62,307 nucleotides of DNA from NCBI RefSeq assembly GCF_024372725.1, contig NZ_VOUA01000023.1, forward strand, positions 1 to 62,307. Direction: 5' to 3'. The stretch is from Methanosarcina sp. KYL-1. Its GTDB lineage: Archaea > Halobacteriota > Methanosarcinia > Methanosarcinales > Methanosarcinaceae. The notes beneath the pieces were generated by a model. It was not told the DNA's origin, did no database searches, and saw only the letters and a list, made by a program, of their open reading frames with translations. The position numbers were made by a program, and so were the translations under genes. Below are positions 18,275-27,596 of this stretch, piece by piece. Position 1 is the first letter of the stretch. Every line of letters begins with the position of its first letter.

Positions 18275-18293
18275 GTGGTAATCATCGGGTGCT

Positions 18294-18402
18294 TTTCTGA
18301 TTCATATTCTGATTCATTTTCTGATTCATTTTCTGATTCATTTTCTGATTCATTTTCTGATTCATTTTCTGATTCATTTTCTGATTCATTTTCTGATTCA
18401 TT
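18294..18402. repeat. 12-bp tandem repeat, 9 copies
   Basis: CTGATTCATTTT repeated nine times with one variant unit. Its length is a likely site of strain variation. Confidence 0.95.
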
Positions 18403-18703
18403 ATCAGGCCTTATTTGTCAGCAACTTAATCCGGGCAAAAATACATAGCCACGGCTAATCAAAACCGATATCCCATGAAAAATGAAGTAAATCTTTTCCC
18501 TGGTAGTGTAATGTCTACTCAGGAAACCTTTTAATGAACTGTGTAAACTTAAAAATCAGGTCAGCATGCTTCTCATAGAACCCCCTGAAAAGTGTTTGCT
18601 CAGGTCCCCGGATGCAGGGGACCGAGTTCTGTAAATGTTTTATCAGTGTGATCCGTTAAATCGGGCCGAATGCGTGAACCCGTTCGGCCGGGATTTTTAC
18701 TGT

Positions 18704-19198
18704 TCAGGATCTATCTCCTGCCTCCTTTACGGAATCGATTTTTCTCATGATCCGTACCTCTGTTTTAAGGCATTCTTCATAATCTTTGATGTCCTGTTCC
18801 TCAAGATGCCCCATGAGAAAAACGTCAACTTCTTCCATTTTCTTATTCATAATTTCATAGTACTTTTTCCCCTTTTCAGTAAGGGATATCAGGACTTTTC
18901 TGCGGTCTTCAGGGTCCGTTCTTCTCCCGACAATTTCTTTTTTTTCGAGGGAGTCTATCATCCTTGAGAGGCTGCTCCTGTCCAGATTCATGCACAGGCC
19001 GAGGTATGAAGGAATTATTTCTCCTGCCGTGCCAATTATTATGATTGCCAGAGGCTGCTGTTTACTGAGTTTTTCGAGCTCATCCAACCTGGTTTGGGAG
19101 ATTTTCCGATAGACTTCTCTTTCAAATAATTTGTTGAAAAGTATTGTCCTTTCCAGCATCAACCGCCTGATTTCTTTCCTTCTTTTGTCGTCTAACAT
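18704..19198 (-). CDS. MarR-family transcriptional regulator
   Basis: 164 residues. The winged-helix core has LGLCMNLDRSSLSRMIDSLE as recognition helix and GRRTDPEDRRKVLISLTEKG as wing, the standard MarR signature with D-x-R-x in the wing. It lies upstream of the MMPL exporter on the same strand, separated by 680 bases of repeats, and is a plausible drug-responsive regulator of that exporter. Confidence 0.9.
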   Translation of the reverse strand: MLDDKRRKEIRRLMLERTILFNKLFEREVYRKISQTRLDELEKLSKQQPLAIIIIGTAGEIIPSYLGLCMNLDRSSLSRMIDSLEKKEIVGRRTDPEDRRKVLISLTEKGKKYYEIMNKKMEEVDVFLMGHLEEQDIKDYEECLKTEVRIMRKIDSVKEAGDRS

Positions 19199-19648
19199 GC
19201 TTCCTCCAGGACGCCATACATGTAACTGTGGCGTACAGATGCAGGGATTCCATAGCGTATTTCAGCGTCGGTCCGTAAGCGTCTGGGGATTTACATGAAG
19301 TTCATTTAATGAAAACTTAATGTTTAACAACTACAAAAGATGCAATTGTTAATAATTGATATTTACAACAAATTGATAAAACTGATATTTAAAATTTTCT
19401 ATGATTCTTTAGAAAGTAAAGTGCGCTTTTAGAAAGATACAGTGAAAGGTTTCGGAATAGGTTTACAGGATAAGGGTAAGGGGATGAATTAGTTTCATCA
19501 GTAACTATTTATGCAATCAGATTTAAGAAGAGATTCGTAATTTAGTTTCATATGTAACTATTTGGCTCGGAATTTAAAATACTCAATCTGAAAACACTCA
19601 ATCTCAAAACAATCTCTTCACCATTCCCCAAAAATAGAGGATTCAACA
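19199..19648. other. Divergent promoter region between two MarR genes
   Basis: 450 AT-rich bases with no gene. Contains GTTTCATNNGTAACTATTT repeated at about 19491-19510 and 19545-19563, a possible operator for one or both MarR proteins. Confidence 0.4.
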
Positions 19649-20215
19649 ATGGAAGACCCAAGAGCAATCTGCGGCCCGATCGCCCACATCTACCGGAGCC
19701 ACCTGGCTTACATGGTAAAGGAGCTCGAACCTTACGGGATAGGGAGCGGACAGTTTGATTTTTTAATGGTTTTATACCGGAGGGACGGCATCTCCCAGGA
19801 AACTCTCGCAAAGGCCCTGAAGGTAAGCAAAGCCACGAGCACGAGAGCGGTCCAGAGCCTGGAAAAAGAAGGGTACGTGTATCGTCAGGTAGACGAAGAT
19901 GACCGCAGGGCCTACAAAGTTTACCTGACCGAAAAGGGAAAGGAAATGCGGGGAGTGGTCCTGGAAAAGCTAGTGGCTTTTGTCGATACCCTCCTTTCGG
20001 ATTTCACATCTGAAGAAAAAGAGGACTTCAGGCAGCTGCTACAAAAAGCTTCAAGAAAGCTATTTGAACCCTGTTTTGAGCCTCCTGAACTGGCAACGCA
20101 GGAACCTGTGGATGAACCTGCGGATCAGGAGAGAAACCCAGGCAGAGGAGAGGGCAGGGTTCAGGCAAGAGAATCGGCTGAGCTTCAAAACAGGGATGAG
20201 GACAGTAAGGAGTAA
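19649..20215 (+). CDS. MarR-family transcriptional regulator, linked to MATE exporter
   Basis: 188 residues. The winged helix is clear: SQETLAKALKVSKATSTRAV (recognition helix) and YRQVDEDDRRAYKVYLTEKG (wing). The C-terminal 45 residues are a charged, low-complexity tail (EPPELATQEPVDEPADQE) not typical of the family. Stops 3 bases before the MATE gene, so the two form an operon and the regulator very likely controls the exporter. Confidence 0.9.
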   Translation: MEDPRAICGPIAHIYRSHLAYMVKELEPYGIGSGQFDFLMVLYRRDGISQETLAKALKVSKATSTRAVQSLEKEGYVYRQVDEDDRRAYKVYLTEKGKEMRGVVLEKLVAFVDTLLSDFTSEEKEDFRQLLQKASRKLFEPCFEPPELATQEPVDEPADQERNPGRGEGRVQARESAELQNRDEDSKE

Positions 20216-20218
20216 AAA

Positions 20219-21607
20219 ATGGAAGGAAAAAGTGATTTTCTGGGCAGGGAAGAAATCAAAAAGCTGCTTTTCAAGCTTTCACTTCCAGGTATCATTGCAA
20301 TGGTAGTCCAGGCTTTCTATAATGTCGTGGACACTTTTTTTGTGGCAAAAGCGTATGGAGCGGATGAGAGTATTCTTGCGATAGGAGGGCTTACGGTTGC
20401 TTTTCCAATCCAGATGATCCTTATAGGGATTGCCGTTCTGCTTGGGACCGGGAGTGCGTCCGTTATCTCAAGAGCTCTTGGGGCAAAGGAAATTGAAAGG
20501 GCAAGAAGAGCCCTTGGAAATGTCTATTCCGCTGGGCTTGTAATGGGGGTGCTTTTTTTCGTATTGAGCTTCTCAGACCTCTCCCCGATCCTGAAAGCTT
20601 TCGGGGCAACGGAAGGGATCATGCCCTATGCCGTGGAGTACATAAAGGTCATACTGGCCGGGGCAATTACCTGCATCCTCGGGATAGCAGTCCAGAACAT
20701 AGTCCGTGCGGAAGGAAACGCCCGTTTTTCCATGAATGCGATGCTGCTCGGAGCCGGCCTGAACATCGTGCTTGATCCCTTGCTGATCTTCGGCTTCGGG
20801 ATGGGAGTCCGCGGAGCTGCTCTTGCAACCGTCTTTTCCCAGGGTGTGAGTGCCCTATGGATACTGCATTATTTCCTGGCAGGAAAAAGCGCCGTGCACT
20901 TCGGCTTTGAGATGTTGAAACCCGATATCGGGATCTTAAAAGAGATCGCAGCTATAGGGGCAGGGCCTTTTGTGATGGACATTTCACAGAGTGTTACGAT
21001 GATTTTCGTAAATGCCGCCCTTGCGGTTTACGGGGGAGACGTCGCTATTGCCGTTTACGGGCTTATTTTCCGGCTCTTTTCGTTTGTTTTTATGCCCCTC
21101 ATCGGCCTGTCCTTTGGCCTCCAGCCGATTGCAGGCTACAATTACGGGGCAGGCAAACCTGAAAGGGTAGTCAAAGCCGTAAAAATTGCGGCCCTGGGAG
21201 CAGTTTCTTTCGGGACGGCAGGGTTTCTGGTCATGTTTCTTTTCCCGCAGCAGCTCCTTTCAATCTTCAGTTCCGACCCGGCACTGCTGGACCTGGGAAA
21301 AACCGCAATGAGGATTTTCGTCTTTGGTATGCCTCTGGTGGGCATTAATATAATCGGGGCAACTTTGTTCCAGGCCCTCGGGAGGGCAAGGCCTTCTTTT
21401 ATTCTTTCGGTCTCCCGTCCCATCCTCTTCTTTTTGCCCATGGTATTCCTCCTTCCGCGGCTCTATAACCTCAATGGGGTCTGGGCAGCGTTTCCGGTTG
21501 CAGACCTGATGGCTGTTGTCCTGACTCTTCTCTTTCTTTTCAGGGAACACAGGATTTTCCAGCAAATCCCCGGTCCGGAAAATGCAGGAATGGAGAATTC
21601 CAGTTAA
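20219..21607 (+). CDS. MATE-family multidrug/Na+ antiporter
   Basis: 462 residues with about 12 membrane helices in two homologous halves, the standard MATE size. The opening LLFKLSLPGIIAMVVQAFYN and repeated VDTFFVAKAYG and GLQPIAGYNYGAGKPERV are typical of the family. It exports cationic drugs or metabolites in exchange for Na+ or H+. Co-transcribed with the upstream MarR gene. Confidence 0.95.
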   Translation: MEGKSDFLGREEIKKLLFKLSLPGIIAMVVQAFYNVVDTFFVAKAYGADESILAIGGLTVAFPIQMILIGIAVLLGTGSASVISRALGAKEIERARRALGNVYSAGLVMGVLFFVLSFSDLSPILKAFGATEGIMPYAVEYIKVILAGAITCILGIAVQNIVRAEGNARFSMNAMLLGAGLNIVLDPLLIFGFGMGVRGAALATVFSQGVSALWILHYFLAGKSAVHFGFEMLKPDIGILKEIAAIGAGPFVMDISQSVTMIFVNAALAVYGGDVAIAVYGLIFRLFSFVFMPLIGLSFGLQPIAGYNYGAGKPERVVKAVKIAALGAVSFGTAGFLVMFLFPQQLLSIFSSDPALLDLGKTAMRIFVFGMPLVGINIIGATLFQALGRARPSFILSVSRPILFFLPMVFLLPRLYNLNGVWAAFPVADLMAVVLTLLFLFREHRIFQQIPGPENAGMENSS

Positions 21608-21697
21608 TTTGAATTGGGAACATGACCCGAACTTATATACAAAGATTGCACTTTAATCAGGAACCATAATTTTTCCGTTAAATTTGCAGGTGAACTT

Positions 21698-21874
21698 GTG
21701 AAAGTAAATGTAAACAGATACAAATGCGGATACTGCGGTGCCTGTGTAGGAGTCTGCCCCGGCGGAGCCCTCGAACTCATCGAAACCTGGGTGGAAGTAG
21801 ATGAGAATACCTGCACAGCGTGTGGTATGTGCGGTCGGATCTGCCCTGTGGGAGCAATTGAATTAGTGAAATGA
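21698..21874 (+). CDS. Two-[4Fe-4S] ferredoxin, electron donor to geranylgeranyl reductase
   Basis: 58 residues, GTG start at 21698, stop at 21872-21874. Two complete cluster motifs, CGYCGACVGVCP and CTACGMCGRICP, in a bacterial-type 2[4Fe-4S] ferredoxin. The gene immediately precedes geranylgeranyl reductase on the same strand. In Methanosarcina acetivorans the neighbouring ferredoxin is known to supply electrons for full reduction of archaeal lipids, so the same role is inferred here. Confidence 0.88.
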   Translation: MKVNVNRYKCGYCGACVGVCPGGALELIETWVEVDENTCTACGMCGRICPVGAIELVK

Positions 21875-21887
21875 AGCAGGAAACCTG

Positions 21888-22019
21888 GCATAGGAAGTAG
21901 ACAGGGTATGGGAAGGAAACCGGGTATGAGAAGTAGACAGGGCATGGGAAGGAAACCGGGCATGGGAAGCAGACAGGGTATGGTAAGTAGACCGAGCATT
22001 GGAAGTAGACCGGGTATGA
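21888..22019. repeat. Degenerate ~20-bp tandem repeat between ferredoxin and GGR genes
   Basis: Units such as GGCATGGGAAGTAGACAGGG are repeated about six times with changes. They lie inside the probable ferredoxin-GGR transcript. Confidence 0.8.
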
Positions 22020-22066
22020 GATAGTTAAAAAATAGAAGAATTTCAGGTAAAATATGAGGAAATGAA

Positions 22067-23290
22067 ATGAAGGAGCGGTATGACGTCATAGTGGTCGGAG
22101 CTGGACCTGCAGGTTCCATTGCTGCAAAAACCGCGGCAGAAAAAGGGCTTGATGTGCTTTTGATAGAAAAGCGCCAGGAAATAGGAGCTCCGGTGCGCTG
22201 CGCCGAAGGCGTGAGCAAGGAATTTCTCAGGAAGCACGTGGAAATCGATAAACGATGGGTTTGCGCCGACGTCAATGGGTCCCGCGTATACGCACCTGAC
22301 GGAACAAAGGTAGAGATGGCAGAAAAACTCTCGGGAAAGGAAGTCGGTTTTGTCCTCGAAAGGAAAATCTTTGACCGTGCCCTTGCAGAACTTGCCGCGA
22401 AAGCCGGAGCAGAGGTAAGGGTCAGGACCCGGGCCACGGGCCTTGTCCTTGAAGACGGCTTTGTAAAGGGAATCAGGCTCATGCACCTGGGAAAAGAGTA
22501 CGAGGTACGTGCGGACATCATCATCGGGGCCGACGGCGTCGAGTCAAAGGTCGGCCGGTGGGCAGGAATTGATACTTCCCTGAAGCCCGCAGATATCGAG
22601 ACCTGTGTCCAGTACCTGGTAGCAGGAGTGGACATTGACCAGGAATGCTGTGAATTCTATCTTGGAAACGAAATAGCACCAGGGGGCTACGTCTGGGTCT
22701 TTCCGAAAGGAGAAGGGAAAGCAAACGTAGGAATAGGGATTCTCGGGAGCAAGGGCGGGAAGTTCAAGCCCAGGCCTGTAGATTACCTCAATAAGTTTGT
22801 GGAAAAACACTTCCCGGAAGGCAAAATCGTCGAAATGGTCTTTGGGGGAGTCCCGGTTTCGGGAAACATTGAAAAATTCACCGCAAACGGGCTCATGCTG
22901 ATCGGAGACGCTGCCCGCCAGGCTGACCCTATCACAGGCGGCGGGATCCTTAACGGCATGGATGCCGGGAAAATGGCAGGAGAAGCCGCTTACAAAGCCA
23001 TTTCCGCAGGGGACGTCTCAGAAGAGAAACTGGAAGAACTCTACGAAAAGCGGTGGAAGACAGGCATAGGTAAAAAGATCGATACGAACCTCATCGTAAA
23101 AAACTGCTTTGTCAGCCTGAGCGATGAAGACCTGAACTCCCTTGCCCACTCTGTCGAAGACGTGAAATTCGAAAGCATGAGGCTTTTAGACCTGCTCTAT
23201 GCCCTATTCAAAGCCAACAGGAAACTGCTCTGGGAACTCCACGTGCTCTTCAAGGACATAGCCGTAGAAGCAGCAAAAAACAGGCTCTAA
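22067..23290 (+). CDS. Digeranylgeranylglycerophospholipid reductase (geranylgeranyl reductase)
   Basis: 407 residues. The Rossmann FAD site is [20 protein letters not shown], the second FAD motif is [19 protein letters not shown], and VRCAEGVS is characteristic of archaeal GGRs. The enzyme saturates the double bonds of the geranylgeranyl chains in archaeal phospholipids at the membrane. It works with the ferredoxin encoded just upstream. Confidence 0.95.
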   Translation: MKERYDVIVVGAGPAGSIAAKTAAEKGLDVLLIEKRQEIGAPVRCAEGVSKEFLRKHVEIDKRWVCADVNGSRVYAPDGTKVEMAEKLSGKEVGFVLERKIFDRALAELAAKAGAEVRVRTRATGLVLEDGFVKGIRLMHLGKEYEVRADIIIGADGVESKVGRWAGIDTSLKPADIETCVQYLVAGVDIDQECCEFYLGNEIAPGGYVWVFPKGEGKANVGIGILGSKGGKFKPRPVDYLNKFVEKHFPEGKIVEMVFGGVPVSGNIEKFTANGLMLIGDAARQADPITGGGILNGMDAGKMAGEAAYKAISAGDVSEEKLEELYEKRWKTGIGKKIDTNLIVKNCFVSLSDEDLNSLAHSVEDVKFESMRLLDLLYALFKANRKLLWELHVLFKDIAVEAAKNRL

Positions 23291-23321
23291 ACCTGCCGCC
23301 CCTGCTAGCCGGGGGTTTCAC

Positions 23322-23493
23322 AATTTTTTCCTGATTTTCCTGATTTTCCTGATTTTCCTGATTTTCCTGATTTTCCTGATTTTCCTGATTTTCCTGATTT
23401 TCCTGATTTTCCTGATTTTCCTGATTTTCCTGATTTTTTCCCTGATTTTTCCCTGATTTTTCCCTGATTTTTCCCTGATTTTTCCCTGATTTT
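23322..23493. repeat. 9-bp tandem array (12 copies) passing into an 11-bp array (5 copies)
   Basis: TTTTCCTGA units with period 9 run from about 23326 to 23434, then TTTTTCCCTGA units with period 11 to about 23490. On the minus strand this gives an artificial (GKS)n frame. It follows the GGR gene. Confidence 0.95.
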
Positions 23494-23593
23494 TTTCGGA
23501 TTGTTCATAGAAGAATACTCAGAACCATTGTTTCAAAAGCAGTTTGAATCCGGAATACGTATTTTTCTCATCAATCAAAATCGGTGGTTCAAT

Positions 23594-23752
23594 ATGCGCT
23601 GTGGGGAATTGAAGAAAGGCCAGATTCTTGTTTGCGGGGAATGCGGATTCGAACTTCAGGTGGTAAAAGAGTGCGGGGAAATCTGCACAACCGGGGCATG
23701 CTGTACCGGCGATGTTATGTGCTGCGGAGAGCCGATGAATTTAAAAGAATGA
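23594..23752 (+). CDS. Desulforedoxin-like small metal-binding protein, cysteine-rich
   Basis: 52 residues from ATG 23594. The pattern LVCGECGFELQVVKECG ... VMCCGEPMNLKE matches the desulforedoxin fold (CxxC ... CC), which holds one Fe in an FeS4 site. An extra cysteine-rich insertion (EICTTGACCTGD) lies between the halves, giving nine cysteines in total. Likely a redox or metal-handling protein of the oxidative stress response; exact partner unknown. Confidence 0.65.
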   Translation: MRCGELKKGQILVCGECGFELQVVKECGEICTTGACCTGDVMCCGEPMNLKE

Positions 23753-23879
23753 GTTGACCCGGGCCGTTTTAGCCTCGAATTTACCTGAAATATTACCTGA
23801 ATCTCACGTAAATCTCACATGAACTTTTAGTTGAATTTTTACCCTGTTTAACTTTAGAATATTTTTCCTTGAAAATATT

Positions 23880-24275
23880 TCAGTGATTGGTTTCTCTATT
23901 TCTTCCTTCTTTCCTTTTTTCCAGAAACCCGTGCATCAGCCGGATAAACATGAAGGAACTGACGAGCCAGGCCATGAGGGCAATAGCAAGGGAGATGCCC
24001 CATTTTCCCAGGTGCTGCATGCAGAAGCTGGCTACGAAGACGCAGACCGTACAGCCCATCATCCCGGCACTGGCTCCAAGGGCGATGTCTGCGGCCTGCT
24101 CCGAGCTCCCGAAGTGCCCGGCCATGATCACGGCTGCGGCCATTACCGCCGGAAAAGCGGCAAAAATCCCCGCAAAGGATTTCCAGGGAAGTATCTGGAG
24201 CATGATAAAACAGGCAGCTACGGCAGTCCCTCCGAAGACGAACCTTAACCCCAGGTCCCTTACGTCAGCTTTCAT
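23880..24275 (-). CDS. DUF3147-like membrane protein (1)
   Basis: 131 residues with four hydrophobic segments. The motif RFVFGGTAVAACFIM ... GIFAAFPAVMAAAVI is shared with the next gene (24392-24754), so the two are tandem paralogs. Such small four-helix proteins are common in archaea and bacteria, without known function. Ends in a basic, cytoplasmic tail (EKRKEGRNRE). Confidence 0.75.
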   Translation of the reverse strand: MKADVRDLGLRFVFGGTAVAACFIMLQILPWKSFAGIFAAFPAVMAAAVIMAGHFGSSEQAADIALGASAGMMGCTVCVFVASFCMQHLGKWGISLAIALMAWLVSSFMFIRLMHGFLEKRKEGRNRETNH

Positions 24276-24330
24276 AAAAGGCCTTCGGATTCCCCGATGG
24301 CAGGGTTGATTTTCTCTTTCCGTCTCATTT

Positions 24331-24372
24331 TACCACTGAGTTATTACCACTGAGTTATTACCACTGAGTTAT
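24331..24372. repeat. 14-bp tandem repeat, 3 copies
   Basis: TACCACTGAGTTAT three times without mismatch, between the two membrane-protein paralogs. Confidence 0.9.
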
Positions 24373-24391
24373 TTTTTTTCAATTTAATTCC

Positions 24392-24754
24392 TCAAAACCC
24401 GAACCACGCGAAATAAATCAGCGGGGCGAGCACAGCCCAGAGGAGCAGAGAGTAACCCAGCCCTTTTTTCCACCCGTACCTGAGGATCAGGTAGCTGGCT
24501 GCAAGGGCACACCCGATATCGGCAAGCATCCCCACAAGCGCACCTTTTGAAAGCTCTTCGGACACGAACAGGAGTTCGCTACCTTCATACTCCAGGCTCA
24601 GGCCCACGACTGCCGCCAGGTACACCGCCGGAAAAGCAGCAAAAATACCTCCAATCCGGCCCCCGAAAGCCCGTGCAATCAGCGTAGCAGCTACAACCGC
24701 ACTCCCCCCGAACAGGAAACGCAGTAAAACAGGAAACAGGTCAATGCCGAACAT
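24392..24754 (-). CDS. DUF3147-like membrane protein (2)
   Basis: 120 residues, four predicted membrane helices, with RFLFGGSAVVAATLI ... GIFAAFPAVYLAAVV matching the neighbouring paralog. Likely arose with it by duplication and may form a heteromeric membrane complex; function unknown. Confidence 0.75.
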   Translation of the reverse strand: MFGIDLFPVLLRFLFGGSAVVAATLIARAFGGRIGGIFAAFPAVYLAAVVGLSLEYEGSELLFVSEELSKGALVGMLADIGCALAASYLILRYGWKKGLGYSLLLWAVLAPLIYFAWFGF

Positions 24755-24968
24755 GATGGTTTTGCCCCTACACCGGAATAACCTTTACAGTCATTTGAAT
24801 GCCCTTTATAGTCGTTGGAATGCCCTTTTCTCCTGGCTTTCAAAGCTGCCATTAAAGGCAAGAGGTATATTTATCTTTCCGGATGAAGAGCATGTTTCTG
24901 AAAAATATATTTCCTGAGAGCCGTATTTTTTCCAGGTACTGATTTTCCTGAATTTACAGTTCCTGAAT

Positions 24969-25931
24969 TTACAGTTCCTGACCGTACTTTTCCCTGATCT
25001 CTGACTCTTTTAAGACCTGGAGCCCGAGCTTTTCCACAATTTCGGAAATGCGTTTTCTGTCCTCACTTTTCATGGATTTCCGGTCAAAATACACAAAGTC
25101 GGCCCCGGACTTTTCGACTGCCTGCCTGATCAGGGCTTCGTCCGTGAATTCGAGCTGGTACTTGGGGAAGTTGTGCCCGAAGGATATTCCGGTTTCCAGC
25201 AGCATCCCCGTCTGGCGCATGGCATAGTGCCCGCCTCCGAAGCCAAGGGCTACGGGAACCTTTTCCAGGGAAACGGCCAGGATCGCTTTTGCAGCTACCT
25301 CTCCGGCTTCAGGGTCCTGCCACTGGACCTCTGTGCTCCCGATTTCGGTGTAGATGGACGGCACCGAGAGTTCCGTCGGCCCGTGATGGGTCACTTCCAG
25401 GGTCACGTCGTATTTCAGGCCCATTTCTCCGGCCAGCCTCTTCATCTCCATAAGGATGGACTTCATAGCAGGCGGGGAAGAGACTGCAAGTTCTCTCGGG
25501 CGGCCTCCGAGCCTGGCTTCATCGGAGGGGTTTCCTGTGCAGTGCACGGTCAGGGAATTGACTTCTTCCTTGCTCCTATGCTTGGAAGCAAAGATAATAA
25601 GTTCTGCCGGAAGCCCAGCAGCTTCAAGTTTCTTATCAAGCCCGTCCTGAAAAACATGGATCTCCTCAATTTCCACAAGCCTGAACTTCCCGTCTGCGGA
25701 TTCACGGGCTGCTGAGAACCCGGAGTTTTCCGGGAGTTCCAGGTGCTTCCATTCCCTGAGGGCAAGAAGGTGTTCTTTGATGTTCTGGCTGGCAAGGTCA
25801 GGGGCAGAACAGATGATGGTGATTTTCGGGGCGTTTTCTGAATTCAGGGTTTTTCCTGAACTTTTGCTCTGGTTTCCAGATTTACCAGAGCTTTCTATTT
25901 TATTTTCTTCTGGATTGCTCGTTCCTGTCAT
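24969..25931 (-). CDS. dtdA: D-aminoacyl-tRNA deacylase, archaeal type (GEK1/DtdA)
   Basis: 320 residues. The family core KITIICSAPDLASQNIKEHL, TLEVTHHGPTELSVPSIYTEIGS and GFGGGHYAMRQTG (metal-binding histidines) is complete. The enzyme removes D-amino acids from mischarged tRNA. About 35 residues of S/N/K-rich sequence precede the usual start of the family, and no ATG, GTG or TTG lies between the first Met and the core, so this extension seems to be translated. Confidence 0.93.
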   Translation of the reverse strand: MTGTSNPEENKIESSGKSGNQSKSSGKTLNSENAPKITIICSAPDLASQNIKEHLLALREWKHLELPENSGFSAARESADGKFRLVEIEEIHVFQDGLDKKLEAAGLPAELIIFASKHRSKEEVNSLTVHCTGNPSDEARLGGRPRELAVSSPPAMKSILMEMKRLAGEMGLKYDVTLEVTHHGPTELSVPSIYTEIGSTEVQWQDPEAGEVAAKAILAVSLEKVPVALGFGGGHYAMRQTGMLLETGISFGHNFPKYQLEFTDEALIRQAVEKSGADFVYFDRKSMKSEDRKRISEIVEKLGLQVLKESEIREKYGQEL

Positions 25932-26278
25932 TTTTGAATCAATCCGGGTCTTTTTATCCTGAATTTCTCTGAGTCAAAGCACTATCATTTCTTCAAATTA
26001 GATAAACCCAACCCAGAAATTCCGGCTCCGATCAAAAAGCTGCTGTTTTGTCTTTTTGAGCTTCTGGAAAAATTTCGATTCCCGGTTATGGAGAATGCAT
26101 TTTCGACCCGAAAAAACATTTTTTCTCGATAAAAACTCAAAAGCCTCCGCCAGCTTGCCTGGCACCCCTCTCCAAAAAGATAATTAGAAAATCTAGAGTA
26201 ATATGACCTCAGACTGTTTTTAAATATTAATCTATTTTTTGTTGTTGTACTCATTTTTACGCTGTTTCTTTCACTTTT

Positions 26279-26382
26279 CACTCATATTTTTCCATTTTAT
26301 TCCGGAAAAGCCGGACTTGAGTCCGGAACAGGAACGACTCAATAAGGCTATCCGGTTAAGTCAGTTTTAGTTCAGGAATTCT
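26279..26382 (+). repeat. About 105-bp structured direct repeat, copy 1
   Basis: CCGGACTTGAGTCCGG forms a hairpin and is followed by conserved AATAAGGCTAT and TTAGTTCAGGAAT. A related sequence stands in the same orientation at 28325-28431. Together the copies flank the K+ channel, small membrane protein and UPF0145 genes. Confidence 0.7.
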
Positions 26383-26455
26383 ACTGTAGGTTTACGGTTG
26401 TGTTAAAAGTATGGAAAACGTTCCTGAAAAATAGACCAAACAGTCAAATGTAAGT

Positions 26456-27295
26456 TCATAATCTTGCCCCACAATGCTTACAGAATTTAGCGTCGATGTC
26501 ATGTCCCTCAAAACTGCAATTTTGACATACCCTTCCTTTAGAGTATTTGCCTGCATAGGTGATCTCGGATGTGACAATGCCTGTCGGGACCGCTATGATG
26601 CTGTACCCTATTATCATGATAACCGATGCCAGGGCCTGTCCGAGATTCGTCTCGGGGACTATGTCCCCGTATCCCACGGTTGTAAGGGTTATGATTGCCC
26701 AGTAGATGCTCCGGGGTATACTGGTAAACCCGCTCTCTGGCCCTTCGATAACGTACATCAGGGAGCCCAGTATCACCACCAGGTTCAAAACAGTAAACAG
26801 GAATAGGGTTATTTTTCGCCGGCTCGCACGTAAAGCTCTTATCAATAAATCAGCTTCACCAAGATACTGAGCAAGTTTGAGCACCCTGAAAACCCTGAGT
26901 AACCGTAAACTCCGGATCACCAGCAGGTACCGGCTGCCTGGCAACAGCAGGCTAAGATATGTCGGAAGAATTGCCATCAGGTCTATGATACCAAAGAAAC
27001 TCGTGGCGTATCGGAGGGGGCGGCCAACACAGATAAGGCGCAAAAAATACTCCACTGTGAACAGTATCGTGAAAACCCATTCCAGGATATAGAACAAATT
27101 GCCATATCTAACCGCGATACTGCTTACGCTGTCGAGCATAACGACAATAACGCTCAGCAGGATGCTAAGAATCAGGACTTCATCAAAAAGCTTTCCAGCG
27201 GGGGTGTCTGCTTCAAATATTATTGTATATAACGTATTTCGCCAATTACTCTCAGGCGGCCTATTTTGCGGGTTATTTTTCACTGAAGCAGCCAT
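26456..27295 (-). CDS. Voltage-gated-type K+ channel with C-terminal zinc ribbon
   Basis: About 279 residues from ATG 27295 (a TTG-started form would add 13 residues). Six membrane helices with a charged S4 (RSLRLLRVFRVLK) and the potassium selectivity filter TLTTVGYGDIVPE identify a 6-TM Kv-like subunit acting as a tetramer in the membrane. The cytoplasmic tail ends with CQNCSFEGHDIDAKFCKHCG, a four-cysteine zinc ribbon, an unusual addition that may gate the channel or bind a partner. The exact start is uncertain because no candidate has a strong ribosome site. Confidence 0.9.
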   Translation of the reverse strand: MAASVKNNPQNRPPESNWRNTLYTIIFEADTPAGKLFDEVLILSILLSVIVVMLDSVSSIAVRYGNLFYILEWVFTILFTVEYFLRLICVGRPLRYATSFFGIIDLMAILPTYLSLLLPGSRYLLVIRSLRLLRVFRVLKLAQYLGEADLLIRALRASRRKITLFLFTVLNLVVILGSLMYVIEGPESGFTSIPRSIYWAIITLTTVGYGDIVPETNLGQALASVIMIIGYSIIAVPTGIVTSEITYAGKYSKGRVCQNCSFEGHDIDAKFCKHCGARL

Positions 27296-27596
27296 TGTTA
27301 ACATCCACGCAGCAAGAGTTTGATACGCAATCAAGGTTTTAAGCTTTTGAAGATGAGCTTATGATGCAACATCTTACAAAGCAGTTACGCCCACCTATGT
27401 TTCACAAGGTAATAAGTATTTTCTTGCAGTGGCTTAAGGTTATAGTAGGGGAACTGCCTCATTTTTTTGGTATAGTTTTATAAGATGAAACATGTCCATT
27501 AATATAACGAAAGTGATATAATATGTCCTGTACTTATATAATATCTCAAGCAACCTGGTTTCTGTATGATTTCAAATTTTGTTTGAGAGGTGTTCC
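27296..27596. other. Divergent promoter region between K+ channel and small membrane protein
   Basis: 300 bases. AT-rich TATA-like stretches (TATATT, ATAATATG) near 27510-27545 probably drive the plus-strand pair 27597-28150. Confidence 0.4.

Noticed and set aside
18294-18402. CRISPR-like array
   Set aside because: Repeats are 12 bp with no unique spacers; a simple tandem repeat. The same is true of all other arrays in the window, and no cas gene is present.
21604-22635. 343-residue minus-strand ORF opposite ferredoxin and GGR
   Set aside because: Antisense shadow running through the tandem repeat 21888-22019; the plus-strand genes have full motifs.
23305-23508. Minus-strand ORF with (GKS)n repeats
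   Set aside because: A by-product of the 9-bp/11-bp tandem array, not a real protein.
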